Below are positions 1 through 11,121 of a stretch of DNA of 64,000 nucleotides, piece after piece. Each line of letters starts with the position of its first letter. Position 1 is the stretch's first letter. The notes under the pieces are model-generated. The model saw only the letters and a list, made by a program, of their open reading frames with translations, had not been told where the DNA came from and did not search any database. The stretch is from Stromatinia cepivora (taxonomy: Eukaryota; Ascomycota; Leotiomycetes; Helotiales; Sclerotiniaceae): assembly GCA_014898415.1 (NCBI GenBank), contig RCTD01000004.1, forward strand, positions 2,417,001 to 2,481,000, written 5' to 3'. The translations under genes were made by a program, and so were the position numbers.

Positions 1-24
1 CTGTTCACTAACTGGAATTTCTAG

Positions 25-1640
25 GAAAACATGCTTTATCCCCATCAGCTACAGATGCCTCGGATCATCGACCATTCAAGAAACAATGTCTTTCATCTCC
101 ACCTCCTGCGAAAAGTACCAAGCTTGTACCTACAGAGTCTAGCAGTGTTGATCGGCGGGCGAGGATGAGCACATCAAATGATGATGATGAAGATGAAGAT
201 GAAGATGAAGAAGGCACACTAAGTCCACCAAGTCGGAAGAGAAAAACGAATGCCATTGCAGGTGCGGCAGAAAGACACAAGAAACCAGCCCTTTCTGTTG
301 CCACACCACCAAAGGCAGCTGTATCTAATGCCACACCACCGAAACATCACCCCTCCCCATTCTCTACCACCCAACCCAATTCAAAAGCTGTCAACATGAT
401 CGACATAACTGTTATTCGACTTGAGAAAGAGGAGCTTCAAAAGCGCCTCGATACTTCTGTTCAACAAGCACAACAAGCAAATAACGAGGTGAAGAAATGG
501 GAGACCAAATGCAAAGCAACAATTGACACACAGGAGACACTCAACAGACTTCTTCATGCTGAGATGGAAGAGAAAGAGAAGCTTCAACGTCGATTAGATA
601 CTTTTACGCAACAAGCACACGGACTAAAACTCGAAGCGAAAGACTGGGAGGATAGATGGAAAGAAACAAGTGAAGAAAATAATTCCCTACGCAAACGACT
701 AGGCTCCAAGACCATGGAGCACGACGCAGCCGAAGCCAACACAGAACAATGGCAACTCCAACACCGTATTCAAACCGACAAGAATATCAAACTCCAACGT
801 GAGCTCAAGCAAGCGAAAAAACGCAGCGAAAAAGATCATATTCAGGATCCCCATCAATTCGCGAATAAAGTTGTTCAATTGGAGCAAGAACTTTCAGAGT
901 TGAAATCTCAAAACACGAAGATTGGCCATAGGAAGGAACACGAGGAATACCTTGAGGCAACGAATAAGCTCCTAGCGAGACAAGTTGCACAGCTCAAGGA
1001 GGACGTACAGCATAAAGATGAGCTAGAGAAACAGATTACACAATTGCAGGAAGAATTGCGAAATACCAAGGAAAAATCATCGGAAAAGGTCGTCTGGCAG
1101 CGAGATGATCGAGCGAAAGAAGTTACACAGTTGAAAGAAGTAGTCCAAAATACCAAGAACGAATTAGCGAAAAACATCGCAAGGCTAAAGGAAGAGATAA
1201 AACAAAACGATACATTAATCGTCCAATACACCCAACTCCAAGAAGACCTCTCATTCAAAACCGACCTCGCATCTCAAGCATCACGAACCCATTCCCACGA
1301 AACCTCCACCCTTCACCAAAAAATCACACACCTCCAATCCCAACTAAACAACTCAAATCAAGAACTGCGTACCCTCCACGAAGAACTCCTCTCCAAAAAC
1401 GAAGAAATCGAATGCTTGACTTCCGACCATTCAATCGAGATACAGAAATTAAAAGAGGAGAGACATAATCTAGAAGTCGTGAATAGGTATAAAGATATGG
1501 GGTTGGAGAAGATGGGGTTGTTGGTTGCGGGGTGGACTTTGAAGTGGCAGAGTATTGGTGCTGGTGCTAGGAATGGTGCAGAGGGGAAGATACCAGGGGT
1601 GGAGGGTCTGGGTGTGTGTGTTAATGGAGTGAGGATGTGA
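25..1640 (+). CDS. Coiled-coil protein, 3' part of a gene that starts upstream
   Basis: The frame is open from about base 12, and a CTAAC branch-like site followed by TTTCTAG at 18-24 looks like a splice acceptor. The visible part is therefore probably the last exon (from 25), and the ATG at 165 is internal. The exon opens with a Ser/Pro/Lys-rich segment, then an acidic run (DDDEDEDEDEE) followed by SRKRK, a likely nuclear localisation signal. After a Pro/Thr-rich spacer come about 350 residues of charged heptad-like sequence with many Glu, Lys, Gln and Leu, which predicts a long coiled coil. The last 45 residues are Gly-rich and end in GEKIP-like low-complexity sequence. No catalytic domain is visible. 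I do not recognise the family; a structural or scaffold protein, possibly nuclear, is the most that can be inferred. The 5' end lies outside the window. Confidence 0.75.
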
Positions 1641-2710
1641 TGATTTTTGAAGAATTGCTTGTTTATCTACCTAGGTAGTTATGTTGAGTGAGTGAGTGAG
1701 GATATTGGATATTGGATGTTGATTTTGATATTGGTATACGATTTCTCGAATTGTAACTCGCACACAAATTGCATACTCGATAATCGAAACGACAAGAAGG
1801 AAATCCAGCGCGTTGTTCGCGGTATTGTTAAGTAAATAAGATAATTTAAGAGGAACTAGCGGGTCATCCTTAGTAATTTAGTAGAGAAAGAAATATCTCG
1901 ATGTACCTATTCCCATATCCAAGAAAGAGAGTAATTACCTACCTACCTCCCTATCCATCCATCCATCCATCCATCCATCCATCCATCCATCTATCCATCT
2001 ATACACTCAAAACCTAGATACGCTTCGAATATAATGAATGAATCGTCCTCTAATATCACATCATATCACATTACCCTCTATCCCTCTATCCCTTTATCCC
2101 TCTATCCCTCTATCCCTCTATCCCTCTATCCCTCTATCCCTCTATCCCTCTATCCCTCTATCCCTCTATCCCTCTATCCCTCTATCCCTCTATCCCTCTA
2201 TCCCTCTATCCCTCTATCCCTCTATCCCTCTATCCCTCTATCCCTCTATCCCTCTATCCCTCTATCCCTCTATCCCTCTATCCTCATTCCTGACGAGTCA
2301 CTATATACATAATAAAGATCATCTACTCATGACTTACTCACTTCACTTCATTCGGCCCCCTTTCCACAATACAATACAATATCTCATTTCATACCCCACT
2401 CACTATTCAGCAAGAAGCTCACTCGAAAAACCTCTCAAAAGGGGCTCCTCAATAAATTCATGGAAATAGAATGAAATCAAAGAAATGAATAGACGACAGC
2501 TACCCTAACCCTTATAATACATTTATTTAGAAATTCGAAGTCCTACTTCACCTAGAATACCCTAGCCTAGCCTACCCTACGCTACCATAAACCATTAATC
2601 AATGGATCAATTCAAGTAAACTCCGCTGCCACCTCCGTCCATCAAACAACTATCCATCCCCAAATGACCCACCTCCATTTTCCTCATCTCCAACGACGAT
2701 TTGCTTTTAT
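1641..2710. other. Intergenic, convergent 3' ends with simple repeats
   Basis: This is the space between two genes that converge. It holds a CCAT microsatellite at about 1954-1990 and the long CCCTCTAT minisatellite listed separately. Short open frames here are produced by the repeats. No gene is seen. Confidence 0.8.
2074..2283. repeat. CCCTCTAT 8-bp minisatellite, about 26 units
   Basis: The unit CCCTCTAT repeats almost perfectly for about 210 bp, with one CCCTTTAT variant near the left end. Because 8 is not a multiple of 3, the repeat reads as the same octapeptide cycle (YPSIPLSL) in all three forward frames, which creates open frames that are not genes. It is not the fungal telomere unit (TTAGGG/CCCTAA). 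Confidence 0.95.
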
Positions 2711-5200
2711 TTAATCAACCTTTCCTCCACCATTAACCCCACCCAACAATCCATCCTTCCCATCATCGACCCTAAAGAATCCCCCCCTTTTCGCTCCTAT
2801 CTTTCCTCTTCCATACATCGTAGCTCCCAATATCATTCCCAAAGCTACTCCGAAACTGAGGAATGGATGTCCACTAATCGCTCCTCTAACATTGAAGAAC
2901 ATCTTTTCAAATGAACCAACAGTACTCTTTGGTTTGACGACTGGAGGATTGGATACAACTTTTGGAATTGTTTCCAGAATTGAGGTACGGGAAGGGATGA
3001 TATAGTTCCCAGTAATTGTTGTGTCCCAGTAGCGACGATTCTGTTTTAAAGTGTTAGTATCTTTTTGAGGAAAAGTTGGAATGATCGACAGGCAGGCGAA
3101 AATACTTACATCTTCATCATTAATAATAACCTTTTCACCATCAGTCTTAACATCAATACCATAAGTACTTCTAATCCATCTTTCCCAAAACACACCATCA
3201 ACCCAAGCGAATCCAACCTCCTTTTGATCAGATTTATCCATATTGATTCTAATACTCTTGGCAGCTCTCAAAGCTCTTTGATCATTACGATCCTCGGCTT
3301 CTTCCAATCTAAGTTGTTTCGCATCTCTTAATTCTTGACGCTCACGTTGGAAATTGATGATTTGTTTATCCATCCATTCCAATGCAGCTTGCTTCAATTC
3401 CTTCTTAGCCATTGCGAAATCGCCTTCACGTTCTCGAGAAAGAATTGCTAGGACGACAATCTTACCATCCATGATTTCGCGGGAATTCGAAGCTGTAAGT
3501 TCGGGTACGACAGGTAACCAAACCGATTGCATCCAGTGTAGAACTTGTCTGAAATCGCGCATATCTTGAGGTGCGAGTGCTGTATAATAAGTTGGTCTAC
3601 CATCTCGAGATACCAATAGACGAGGCCAGGTTGTAATCTTGAATCGATCGGCAAGAGCAGCACTGTTGGTCTTGACAAGTTTGGCATGTCCAATCAAACT
3701 CAAGGTTAGTCTCTCCAATGCTGCAAAATCTTCGCTTGTGGTAGCATGGTCATAGAAGTAAACGAAGATAACATCTTCTTTTTCTTCCAATTCCTTGAAT
3801 TCAGCAGCATCAATATCTTTAACACCATCCCCAATATCAACAGCTTTGTTGGCAAAGGTAACAAAGTCACCTAATCCTCTAAGTCCTTCATACTCAACAC
3901 GTTCTCCACCACGGAAGAAATGAATGGTTGGATATCCTCGAACATGAACGTCTTTACATAACCTAGCCTCTGCTTCACAATTAACCTCTCCAACATTGAG
4001 TTTTCCTTTCATCTCTTTTGCCAATTGAGCCCAGTTAGGAGCCATAGCTTGACAATGACGACACCATGGAGCGTAAAATTTGATAAACCAAGGATCCTGA
4101 GACATAGTAACCAAATTTTGAAAGCTCTCTGCTGTGAGTGATACAGATGTACCAAGTGGGTTTGCAGTTTGAGTTGGTTTTGAAGGTTTCTTTTCGATTG
4201 GTGTAGCTTTAAGAGCAGGCTTGGTAGTAATTTTGGCAGTGTCGGCTTTCGTATCCTTGACGGCATCTTTAACACTATCCTTAACATCCTTTACAGCATC
4301 CTTAACGGCATCCTTTGCTGGCACAACAATATCTGCGGCTTTCTCAGTGGCTTTCTCTGCGACTTTCTCTGCTGCTTTTTCTGGTTTCTGCGCTGATCCT
4401 TCGGATGACTTTTCTGTGGATTTCTCTAATGACTTTTCAGATGACTTATCAGATTCCTTCTCCGTAGACTTCTCGGTTGTCTTTTCGGCCTCCTTTGAAG
4501 TTGCTGCTGCAGGTTTATAATCCGGACTTTGTGTGTCGCGTTCTTGTGGGAACTTTGGTCCACCAATTGGTCTAGACCCTGGTCTGATTGATTCTAGATT
4601 TTCCTCAATGAAAGCACCCAATTTCTCCATATCCTTAGGTCCAACAAATCTCTTTGATTCCTCGCCATCCTTATATAATATAAATGTTGGGAAAGAAGTT
4701 ACTCCATGATCTGAACAGGCCGTTCCGAAAGCGATACAATCAAGAGAACCGAAATGATAATTGTAATAAGCCGTGAAAGAGTTCATTGATGTAGATGTGG
4801 TGTCGTCAGTACCGGACTTGACAGGTTTCGAAGTATAATAAAACTCGTAGAGTGTTTGCCATGTTGGCGCGATGTGTATGCAATGGGGGCAGTAAGGTCT
4901 AAAGCTATTGTGAGCATGATAATTTCTCAAAAGAAATGAAGGGATAAGTTCTCACGAGTGATGTTTAACAAACCAATACCCATCCGCGATTGTCTTGTTA
5001 AAAGATTCTCCATCTATCTCAGGAAGAGGGGGAACTTCGACGCCATTAAATATTGTTGGTTGTGGTACATCTGAGGCTTCATCCGCAGAGAGTTCTCCAG
5101 GTAATTCAGGCGAGGAATTCTCCAACTTCTGTTCTTCAGATTGTGCCAATACAAAAGAGGCAAAGACAGTGGATAGTAAGGAAATTGAAAGAAGACGCAT
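2711..5200 (-). CDS. Eps1-like membrane protein disulfide isomerase
   Basis: Three exons: 5200-4956, 4904-3110 and 3040-2711, predicted 789 aa. The introns are GTGAGA..ATAG (51 nt) and GTAAGT..ACAG with a TACTAAC branch (69 nt). The protein starts with a signal peptide (residues 1-19, MRLLSISLLSTVFASFVLA). A first thioredoxin fold carries PYCPHC (Cys87-Cys90) and a second carries APWCRHC (Cys363-Cys366). Between them is a roughly 130-residue linker of EKSTEKxxDKSSEK and KDAVKD repeats. A membrane segment near residues 737-756 (LSFGVALGMILGATMY) is followed by a short basic tail. This layout matches the yeast Eps1/TMX group of ER membrane oxidoreductases, which act in disulfide exchange and quality control. 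Neither site is the classical CGHC. The second intron is a multiple of three with no in-frame stop, so its retention would only insert 23 residues. Confidence 0.88.
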
Positions 5201-5766
5201 ATTGAAGAGAAGTTAGGGGCTATCAGCACCCTATGAATCGGGGGGTTAATGCGGGTCGCGGCGAATCCGCCAACGAAGGTAAGAAGAAAGAGCTTATCGT
5301 CCTCAATTAATTCAAAAGATGACCGTGGCTATATCGCATAAGTATCGTAAACTCAAGAATCCTCCTGAGGAATCGTATTTATCGTGGTTGAAAAGAGTGA
5401 AGTTTGAGTATGGAAGAAAAGGATCTCGACTTCTCTTTCAATTACCGTTTACTCCATATGAACGAACTGATGGAACACAGTTGCACCATTAGCGTTATTC
5501 GCTAAGAAATTGAATCCTTGTAATTTCTTTTTTTGGATAAATTACACGTGATTATGGATCCTTCCTCCTATGACTTTTATTACTACGGGGTAATTCTTGA
5601 ATTATCTAAGGAATGAAGTTTAATACGGTGTTTTTTTGAAGTTGTTTGGTTTATCTACCACGATAGGTGACTTTAATTATCACCAACAAAAACAATCTTG
5701 ACACAATTATGACATGAATTATCATAGAACAAAGCAGGTCAAACGCAGACCAATCATCCCACAGCC
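5201..5766. promoter_or_regulatory. Shared divergent promoter region
   Basis: This 566-bp region separates two genes transcribed away from each other, the disulfide isomerase (-) and TDP1 (+), so it should contain both promoters. It is AT-rich near 5500-5700. No specific operator is claimed. Confidence 0.6.
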
Positions 5767-7831
5767 ATGGATCAAGATCATAGCCAAGACTCAGATGAGC
5801 CAGCTCAAAAGAGGCGTAAAGTTGACGATAATCCTAATGATAATACTAATGAAAAAGGCGTACGAAGAGGTATGGATAGATCAGTATCACCACCCCCATT
5901 GCGAAGGCATAGGATGGAAATTCCTAACCAGGAGGAAGGAAGTCTGGGGCAGAAGGTGGAAAGTTCTAAGCAGAAGTCGCCCAAAAATACGAAGCAGAAA
6001 GTGGTGAAGTCGCCATTTCAGCTCACAACTATTCGAGATCTACCTGCTTCATCAAATGTGGATACCATATCACTAAAAGAAATTCTTGGTGATCCTCTGA
6101 TCTCAGAATGTTGGGAGTTCAATTATTTACACAATCTTGACTTCTTGATGGAGCAATTCGATGAGGATGTACGAAATTTGGTCAAGGTCAATGTGGTTCA
6201 TGGCTTCTGGAAGAGAGAAGATCAATCTAGGCTCAATCTCATGGTAAGTTGACTATACTTGTGTCCGCCCTTTTTTTGCATATACAGTTTCTGTGCTCTT
6301 GAGTCTATATTTTTGCTGTCTTATTTGTTTCTCAGGATCTAGGAATCGAAAAGGCGAAATTGAAGGTCTATGAATACGATGTTATCCTGTGCTTCACCAG
6401 GCTTGAAGTCAGGATCTTGCTGATAAATTCTAGGAGCAAGTTTTGAAGTATTCCAATGTCAAACTCCTCACGGCTTACATGCCTGAAATGTTTGGGACTC
6501 ACCATTCGAAGGTAATTCACCTCAGATGTCACAAGTCCAAAATTGGTTTACTAACTTTCCTAGATGCTAATTCTATTCCGACATGATTCTACAGCACAAG
6601 TCATCATTCATACAGCCAATATGATCCCATTCGATTGGACAAACATGACACAAGCTATGTGGAAATCTCCTCTTCTCCCTCTTCTCGACTTAGAAAAGCC
6701 AAACCCTATAGAGTCTCAACAAATGGGTTCAGGATCAAAGTTTAAAATTGATCTACTCAATTACCTTCGAGCATACGATACCAAGAGGGTCATTTGCAAG
6801 CCATTGATTGAACAACTTTCAAAACACGATTTCTCTGAAATTCGAGCAGCTCTTGTTGCCAGCGCCCCAGGAAAACAAGACATCGAACTCGACTCAACAG
6901 AAACAGCATGGGGATGGGCAGGCCTGACGAACGTCCTCAAATCCATACCTTGCAGTAAAACACAACCAGAAATCGTGGTTCAAATCTCTTCAATAGCATC
7001 TTTAGGTCCAACAGATAAATGGTTAAACCAAACATTTTTCAAAGCGCTTAGTACATCCAAATATCCCACCCCAAAACCAAAATTCAAAATCATCTTCCCA
7101 ACAGCCGATGAAATTAGAAGAAGTAATAATGGATATTCATCAGGCCACGCAATACATACCAAGATCCTCACACCAGCTCAGGGAAAACAATTGGCTTATC
7201 TAAAACCAATGTTATGTCATTGGGCTGGAGACGGTGCACAACATTCCTCATCATTGCAATCATCATCTACCTCAGAACCGGCCACTTCTTTTAACAACTC
7301 CAACTCATCACCACAAAACGCCCACCGCAAACGTGCAGCGCCCCACATAAAAACCTACACTCGTTTCAGCTCCCCCTCTCACAAAACAATAGATTGGATG
7401 TTAGTAACGTCCGCAAATCTATCCAAACAAGCATGGGGTGAAAACACCAATACGGCGGGCGAAGTAAGGATTTGTAGTTATGAGATTGGAGTGATGGTTT
7501 GGCCTGATTTGTGGGGGTGAGGGGGAAGGAGGCAAAGATGGTGCCGTGTTTTGGGACAGATACACCTTCTATGACGCCTGATGTAACGCCTGAGCTGGAA
7601 TCTACAGTAGCTGGTGAGGAAGTGAAAGAGCCATCTGGTGATAACGACATAGGAAGAAAAGGGAAAGAAAGGGAAGAAATCGAAAAGGAGAGCGAGAATA
7701 ACACAATCCTAATAGGTACACGACTCCCCTACGATCTTCCTCTAATCCCATATACTAAAAACGACATCCCCTGGTGTGCATCGGCTTCATATACGGAACC
7801 TGATTGGATGGGCAATACGTGGAAGACTTGA
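5767..7831 (+). CDS. TDP1: Tyrosyl-DNA phosphodiesterase 1, apparent frameshift near the 3' end
   Basis: Exons 5767-6243, 6336-6365 (30 nt), 6434-6511 and 6564 onward; the ATG context is CCATGG. The N-terminus is charged and has an AQKRRK localisation-like signal. The first HxK active site is GTHHSK (His193, Lys195), split from its continuation by intron 3. The second is PHIKTY (His456, Lys458), followed by VTSANLSKQAWG, a hallmark of this family of phospholipase-D-like enzymes that remove topoisomerase I peptides from DNA 3' ends. The frame stops at 7520 just after GVMVWPDLWG. Family-like sequence resumes in another frame and runs to 7831, including LPLIPYTKNDIPWCASAS and EPDWMG, the usual C-terminus. 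The shift lies in the five-G run at 7513-7517, and no realistic intron bridges it. Either a sequencing indel or a real truncation losing about 100 residues is possible. Confidence 0.9.
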
Positions 7832-8649
7832 AGATGGGGTACTTCAATTATTGTTTTCCATGAATAATATCTATGAAAGTACTCGGTTCGCTGTCCAAAG
7901 GCATCGTCTCGAGAAATAGATATCAGTCCTGAGGTTGAGATGCTGGGAGGCTTGGAGTTTATAATGAGAATTTCGGCTCAGTGCTTTGATGCTTAATGAT
8001 TAATGGCTTTATGGTTTAATACTTCACTACTTTACTTCACTACTTTACAGCAAGCTAGAAGTGAGAAGTAACCTAATATACGCATACCGTACTCCGTACA
8101 TATATACACACCAAATAGCTAGAAAATCAAAATCAAATCCAAAAACAAATCCAAAATCAAGATAAAAACTAAAATAAACCTAGATGACTAGGAGGAGGAA
8201 ACTGCATACCTAGAAATATATCCAGCGAATGAAGAATTTGTGAATTCTTATTCTATTCTATTCTATACTATATATTGATTTGGTTTGGGTTTGGGGTGTA
8301 TGGTGTTATTCATGTTTATGTTTTTCATGTTTGAATGGGGTGCGGTTTAAATTACTTATCATATATCTATCTTAGAATCGACAAAAGGATATATGATTGA
8401 ATGAGTTGGGGTATTTGATGCAGTACAGGTGAGTAGATACTTCGACACTGGTAAGTCTACGCAATGCAATGCATAATCATCCGTTTTTCTAAACCTAAAT
8501 GAAAACGAAAACGCAAATCTCGACTTGTAATCTGTAATGCATTTTTCTATTTCATTCCCTAATTCTGAGCTATGCTATGTATGTATGCATTTCTGATCTT
8601 TGTATCTTCTCATCCATTTCATTCCGTCCCAGTTAAAATCGACGGAAGT
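7832..8649. other. Intergenic, convergent 3' ends
   Basis: AT-rich sequence between TDP1 (+) and the acyl-CoA-binding protein (-). Simple-sequence stretches (CACTACTTTA duplicated near 8025-8048, AAATCAAAATC runs near 8125-8165) are present. No coding potential is seen. Confidence 0.7.
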
Positions 8650-9278
8650 TTATTTTCCACCAACAGATTCGGGAACCTTGTTGGCGTCATAACCGCATGA
8701 TTGCTTTAATTCCTCGACTTTGGCGACGTATTTTTCTTTGGCTTCGTCGGATGTGATTCCTGAGTCGACTTTTTCTTGCCAGGCCTTCTTTTTGGCTTTG
8801 CCCTATGGGTTGGGAAGGTGGTTAGATGTGGATTTGAGGGTGGTGGGGATGGAAAGGTGTGTAATGGGATGGAATGTGAGAGATAGGGAGGTAGAGGGGG
8901 AGATAGAAATAGATGTACGAACCTTAATGTCAAAAATTCCTGGGGCCTCGGCCTTGGAGATATCGTCGCCAATGGCTACCTTGTACAAACCTATTCATCA
9001 CACCAAGTATTAGCCTTTGTCAATTCATCCATCACCATTCATTCACCATCCAACTTTCGTTTCCCATCACCAATCTCATCCATCATTCCCAATCTTACCG
9101 TGTCTCACAAACTCCCATTCCTCATTTCTACACTCCCTCACGCTGTACATAACATATTCAGGGAACAGAGAGAAGAGTAAGAGGAAGGAAACATACTGTA
9201 AAGCTCGAGCAAATCATCAGATGCAGGCTTACTCGTAAGCTTTCCTGAATCAGCAACTGCGGTATCGAATGCGGACAT
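8650..9278 (-). CDS. Acyl-CoA-binding protein (ACBP)
   Basis: Three exons reconstructed: 9278-9197, 8990-8923 and 8802-8650, giving 100 aa, the usual ACBP size. Introns start GTATGT and GTTCGT and end ATAG. The protein begins MSAFDTAVADSGKLTSKPASD and contains ELYSLYKVAIGDD and GKAKKKAWQ. These are the signature stretches of the four-helix ACBP fold that binds the acyl-CoA 3'-phosphate and adenine. It is a soluble cytosolic carrier of long-chain acyl-CoA esters for lipid synthesis. The usual YKQAT is here YKVAI, and KAKWDAW is KAKKKAW. None of the exons has a full-length open frame of its own, so this gene is easily missed by ORF searching. Confidence 0.92.
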
Positions 9279-11121
9279 TTTGGCGTTTGTTTATTTAATT
9301 GTTGATTTCCCTATTGATTTGAGATATTGGGTTTGGGTTGTGTAGCTAGAGTAAACAAGGAATATTAGTCCTATATCCTCAATCAAATATGGGTCGCAGA
9401 AGGAAATATCCTTGTGAATATCTTATTCTTGCTGTTCCTTGAGATACAGAAGAAATTTAAATAAAAGAGGCTTGGGGAACTTACAGGTATTAGTTTGGTA
9501 AAGTGAGGAAGTTAGAGGTGGAAGTGGAAGTGGAAGGGGAAAGTGTTGAGTAAGAAAGAAAGAAAGGGAGATATGGCGGGGTGAGGGGAGCTTTGCTTAG
9601 TGGGGTACGGTTAAGGCCAAGGAAGGCGTTTACGGCGGTTATTTACACGTCACAAGGCAGGATATTGTTGAAATTGCATAAATCAGATTTAGGGAATTAG
9701 ACGCGTGATATTTATTGTGCTTTGGAGGTTTATTATTGGATATGTTTTGTAGGGATGCATGTATGAGCTGTGTCTTATAGGATCAGGCGGGGTTTGCTTT
9801 GATGGTTCAGCCTTGTTGAGTGGGATGCCAGAGAGTCTTGGGTAGGTTCTAGTTTTGAGTTCGGTTTTGGTTTGCTTTGATTTTAACATGATAGAGGGTT
9901 GTAGTTAAAAAGGGGCAAATCATATGGTTTTTAATGGGCGCAAGCTCCCAAACCCCTATAGCTCGCTGCGCTCGAAACATTAGAGATATAAAAAATAGTA
10001 TTTGCTTTCCAAATAGTCTGCCTCCACGGCAGTGGCCCCCGGAGGGCCAGCGGAGCGTCATTCAATCGTTGATAGGTAGTAATATGAGCAGGTTCCCTTT
10101 GATGATTCTGGATGCAATATGCTAGGTTAGGACGAGCCCTTGGGAATTCATCCGAGAGACCTGAACAAACGCAACATCTATCCCTCAACGACAAGCTTAT
10201 GTCTTTGAATGTATGGGCAATTACGTGTTACTGGCTTTGTTACTCATGTACAAGTGCGGGCTTCCCATAGGTAACTTACTCACGTATATCATGTATGACG
10301 CCTAATAGGGGCTTGAAGACTGGGAAGCTGTAGATAGCATTTGCACAGACGGCTGTTGGGGGAAACGTTTAGGGCATTTGCAGTTGATATTTTGAAACTT
10401 TGACATATATAGGACTGCAAGGACTGCAAGGACTGCAAGCTTGGATCTTTGGTGAGATTATCCAGGCCATGACTGGTTGAAAATGAATAGCTTGAGGATT
10501 GAAGCTTTTGTATGGTCGTATACTAGGTCCTTTGGAATATCAAGACGAGATATAGCTGATGTTATTGCGTACGGAGTGCTCAAATCCTAGCGAAAGGCTG
10601 ATCTTTGTCCCACGACCACTTCACTGGAACAAAGAGTATGTTTGGTCATTCATTAGAATAAAAGATGATGAGGTTGTGGGGATTTTGTGGTGTCATTGGA
10701 TATATATATGTCTTGCACTTTAATCCTCCATGCCCAAATGTAAGATTATATCAGATGAGTAAATTATACTTGGAATCGAACTTGTGAATGTATGAGAATA
10801 GAAGAAAGTTTGAAAGCTGTTCGGTTTACTTGGATTGATATTAAATTGAAGAATATAATTTTCAATACATTTGAACTATTAAAAATTCAGATTGCCAATG
10901 TGAATAGCCATTTATTGTTATCTAACGGTACGACATCATTTCGGTACGGTTGTAAGGTTAAGATCTTACAAAATAATCCTCGTTCACCGTTCACCGCCTA
11001 GGTAGTACCGAGCCGCATTTGTTGGCAGGAGGGGCAGACCGAGTTCTTCTCCCCAGTAAAACCCTTTCATATCAAATTTCTTAACACAGAGAAAGATTTA
11101 CATAAAAATCAATTTCAAAAA
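9279..11121. other. Intergenic, divergent promoters with dispersed repeats
   Basis: This 1.84-kb region lies upstream of both the ACBP (-) and the Ran-binding protein (+). It contains one copy of the 46-bp GC-rich hairpin element (10015-10060), a GC-rich ATAGCTCGCTGCGCTC motif at about 9958-9973, and a triple GGACTGCAA repeat near 10410-10440. Short open frames show no recognisable domain. Confidence 0.65.
10015..10060 (+). repeat. GC-rich 46-bp hairpin element, copy 1
   Basis: The 46 bases are identical to 39909-39954 and differ from the reverse complement of 37701-37746 at one position. Two overlapping hairpins can form. One has the stem CCAC/GTGG, and the other has TGGCCC/GGGCCA around a CCGGA loop. 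It stands out strongly by GC content from its AT-rich surroundings. Confidence 0.9.

Noticed and set aside
2074..2283. Possible telomeric repeat
   Set aside because: The unit is CCCTCTAT, not CCCTAA, and unique genes flank both sides.
2034..2469. Forward open frames with repeated YPSIPLSL
   Set aside because: They are translations of the 8-bp minisatellite, which is open in every forward frame.
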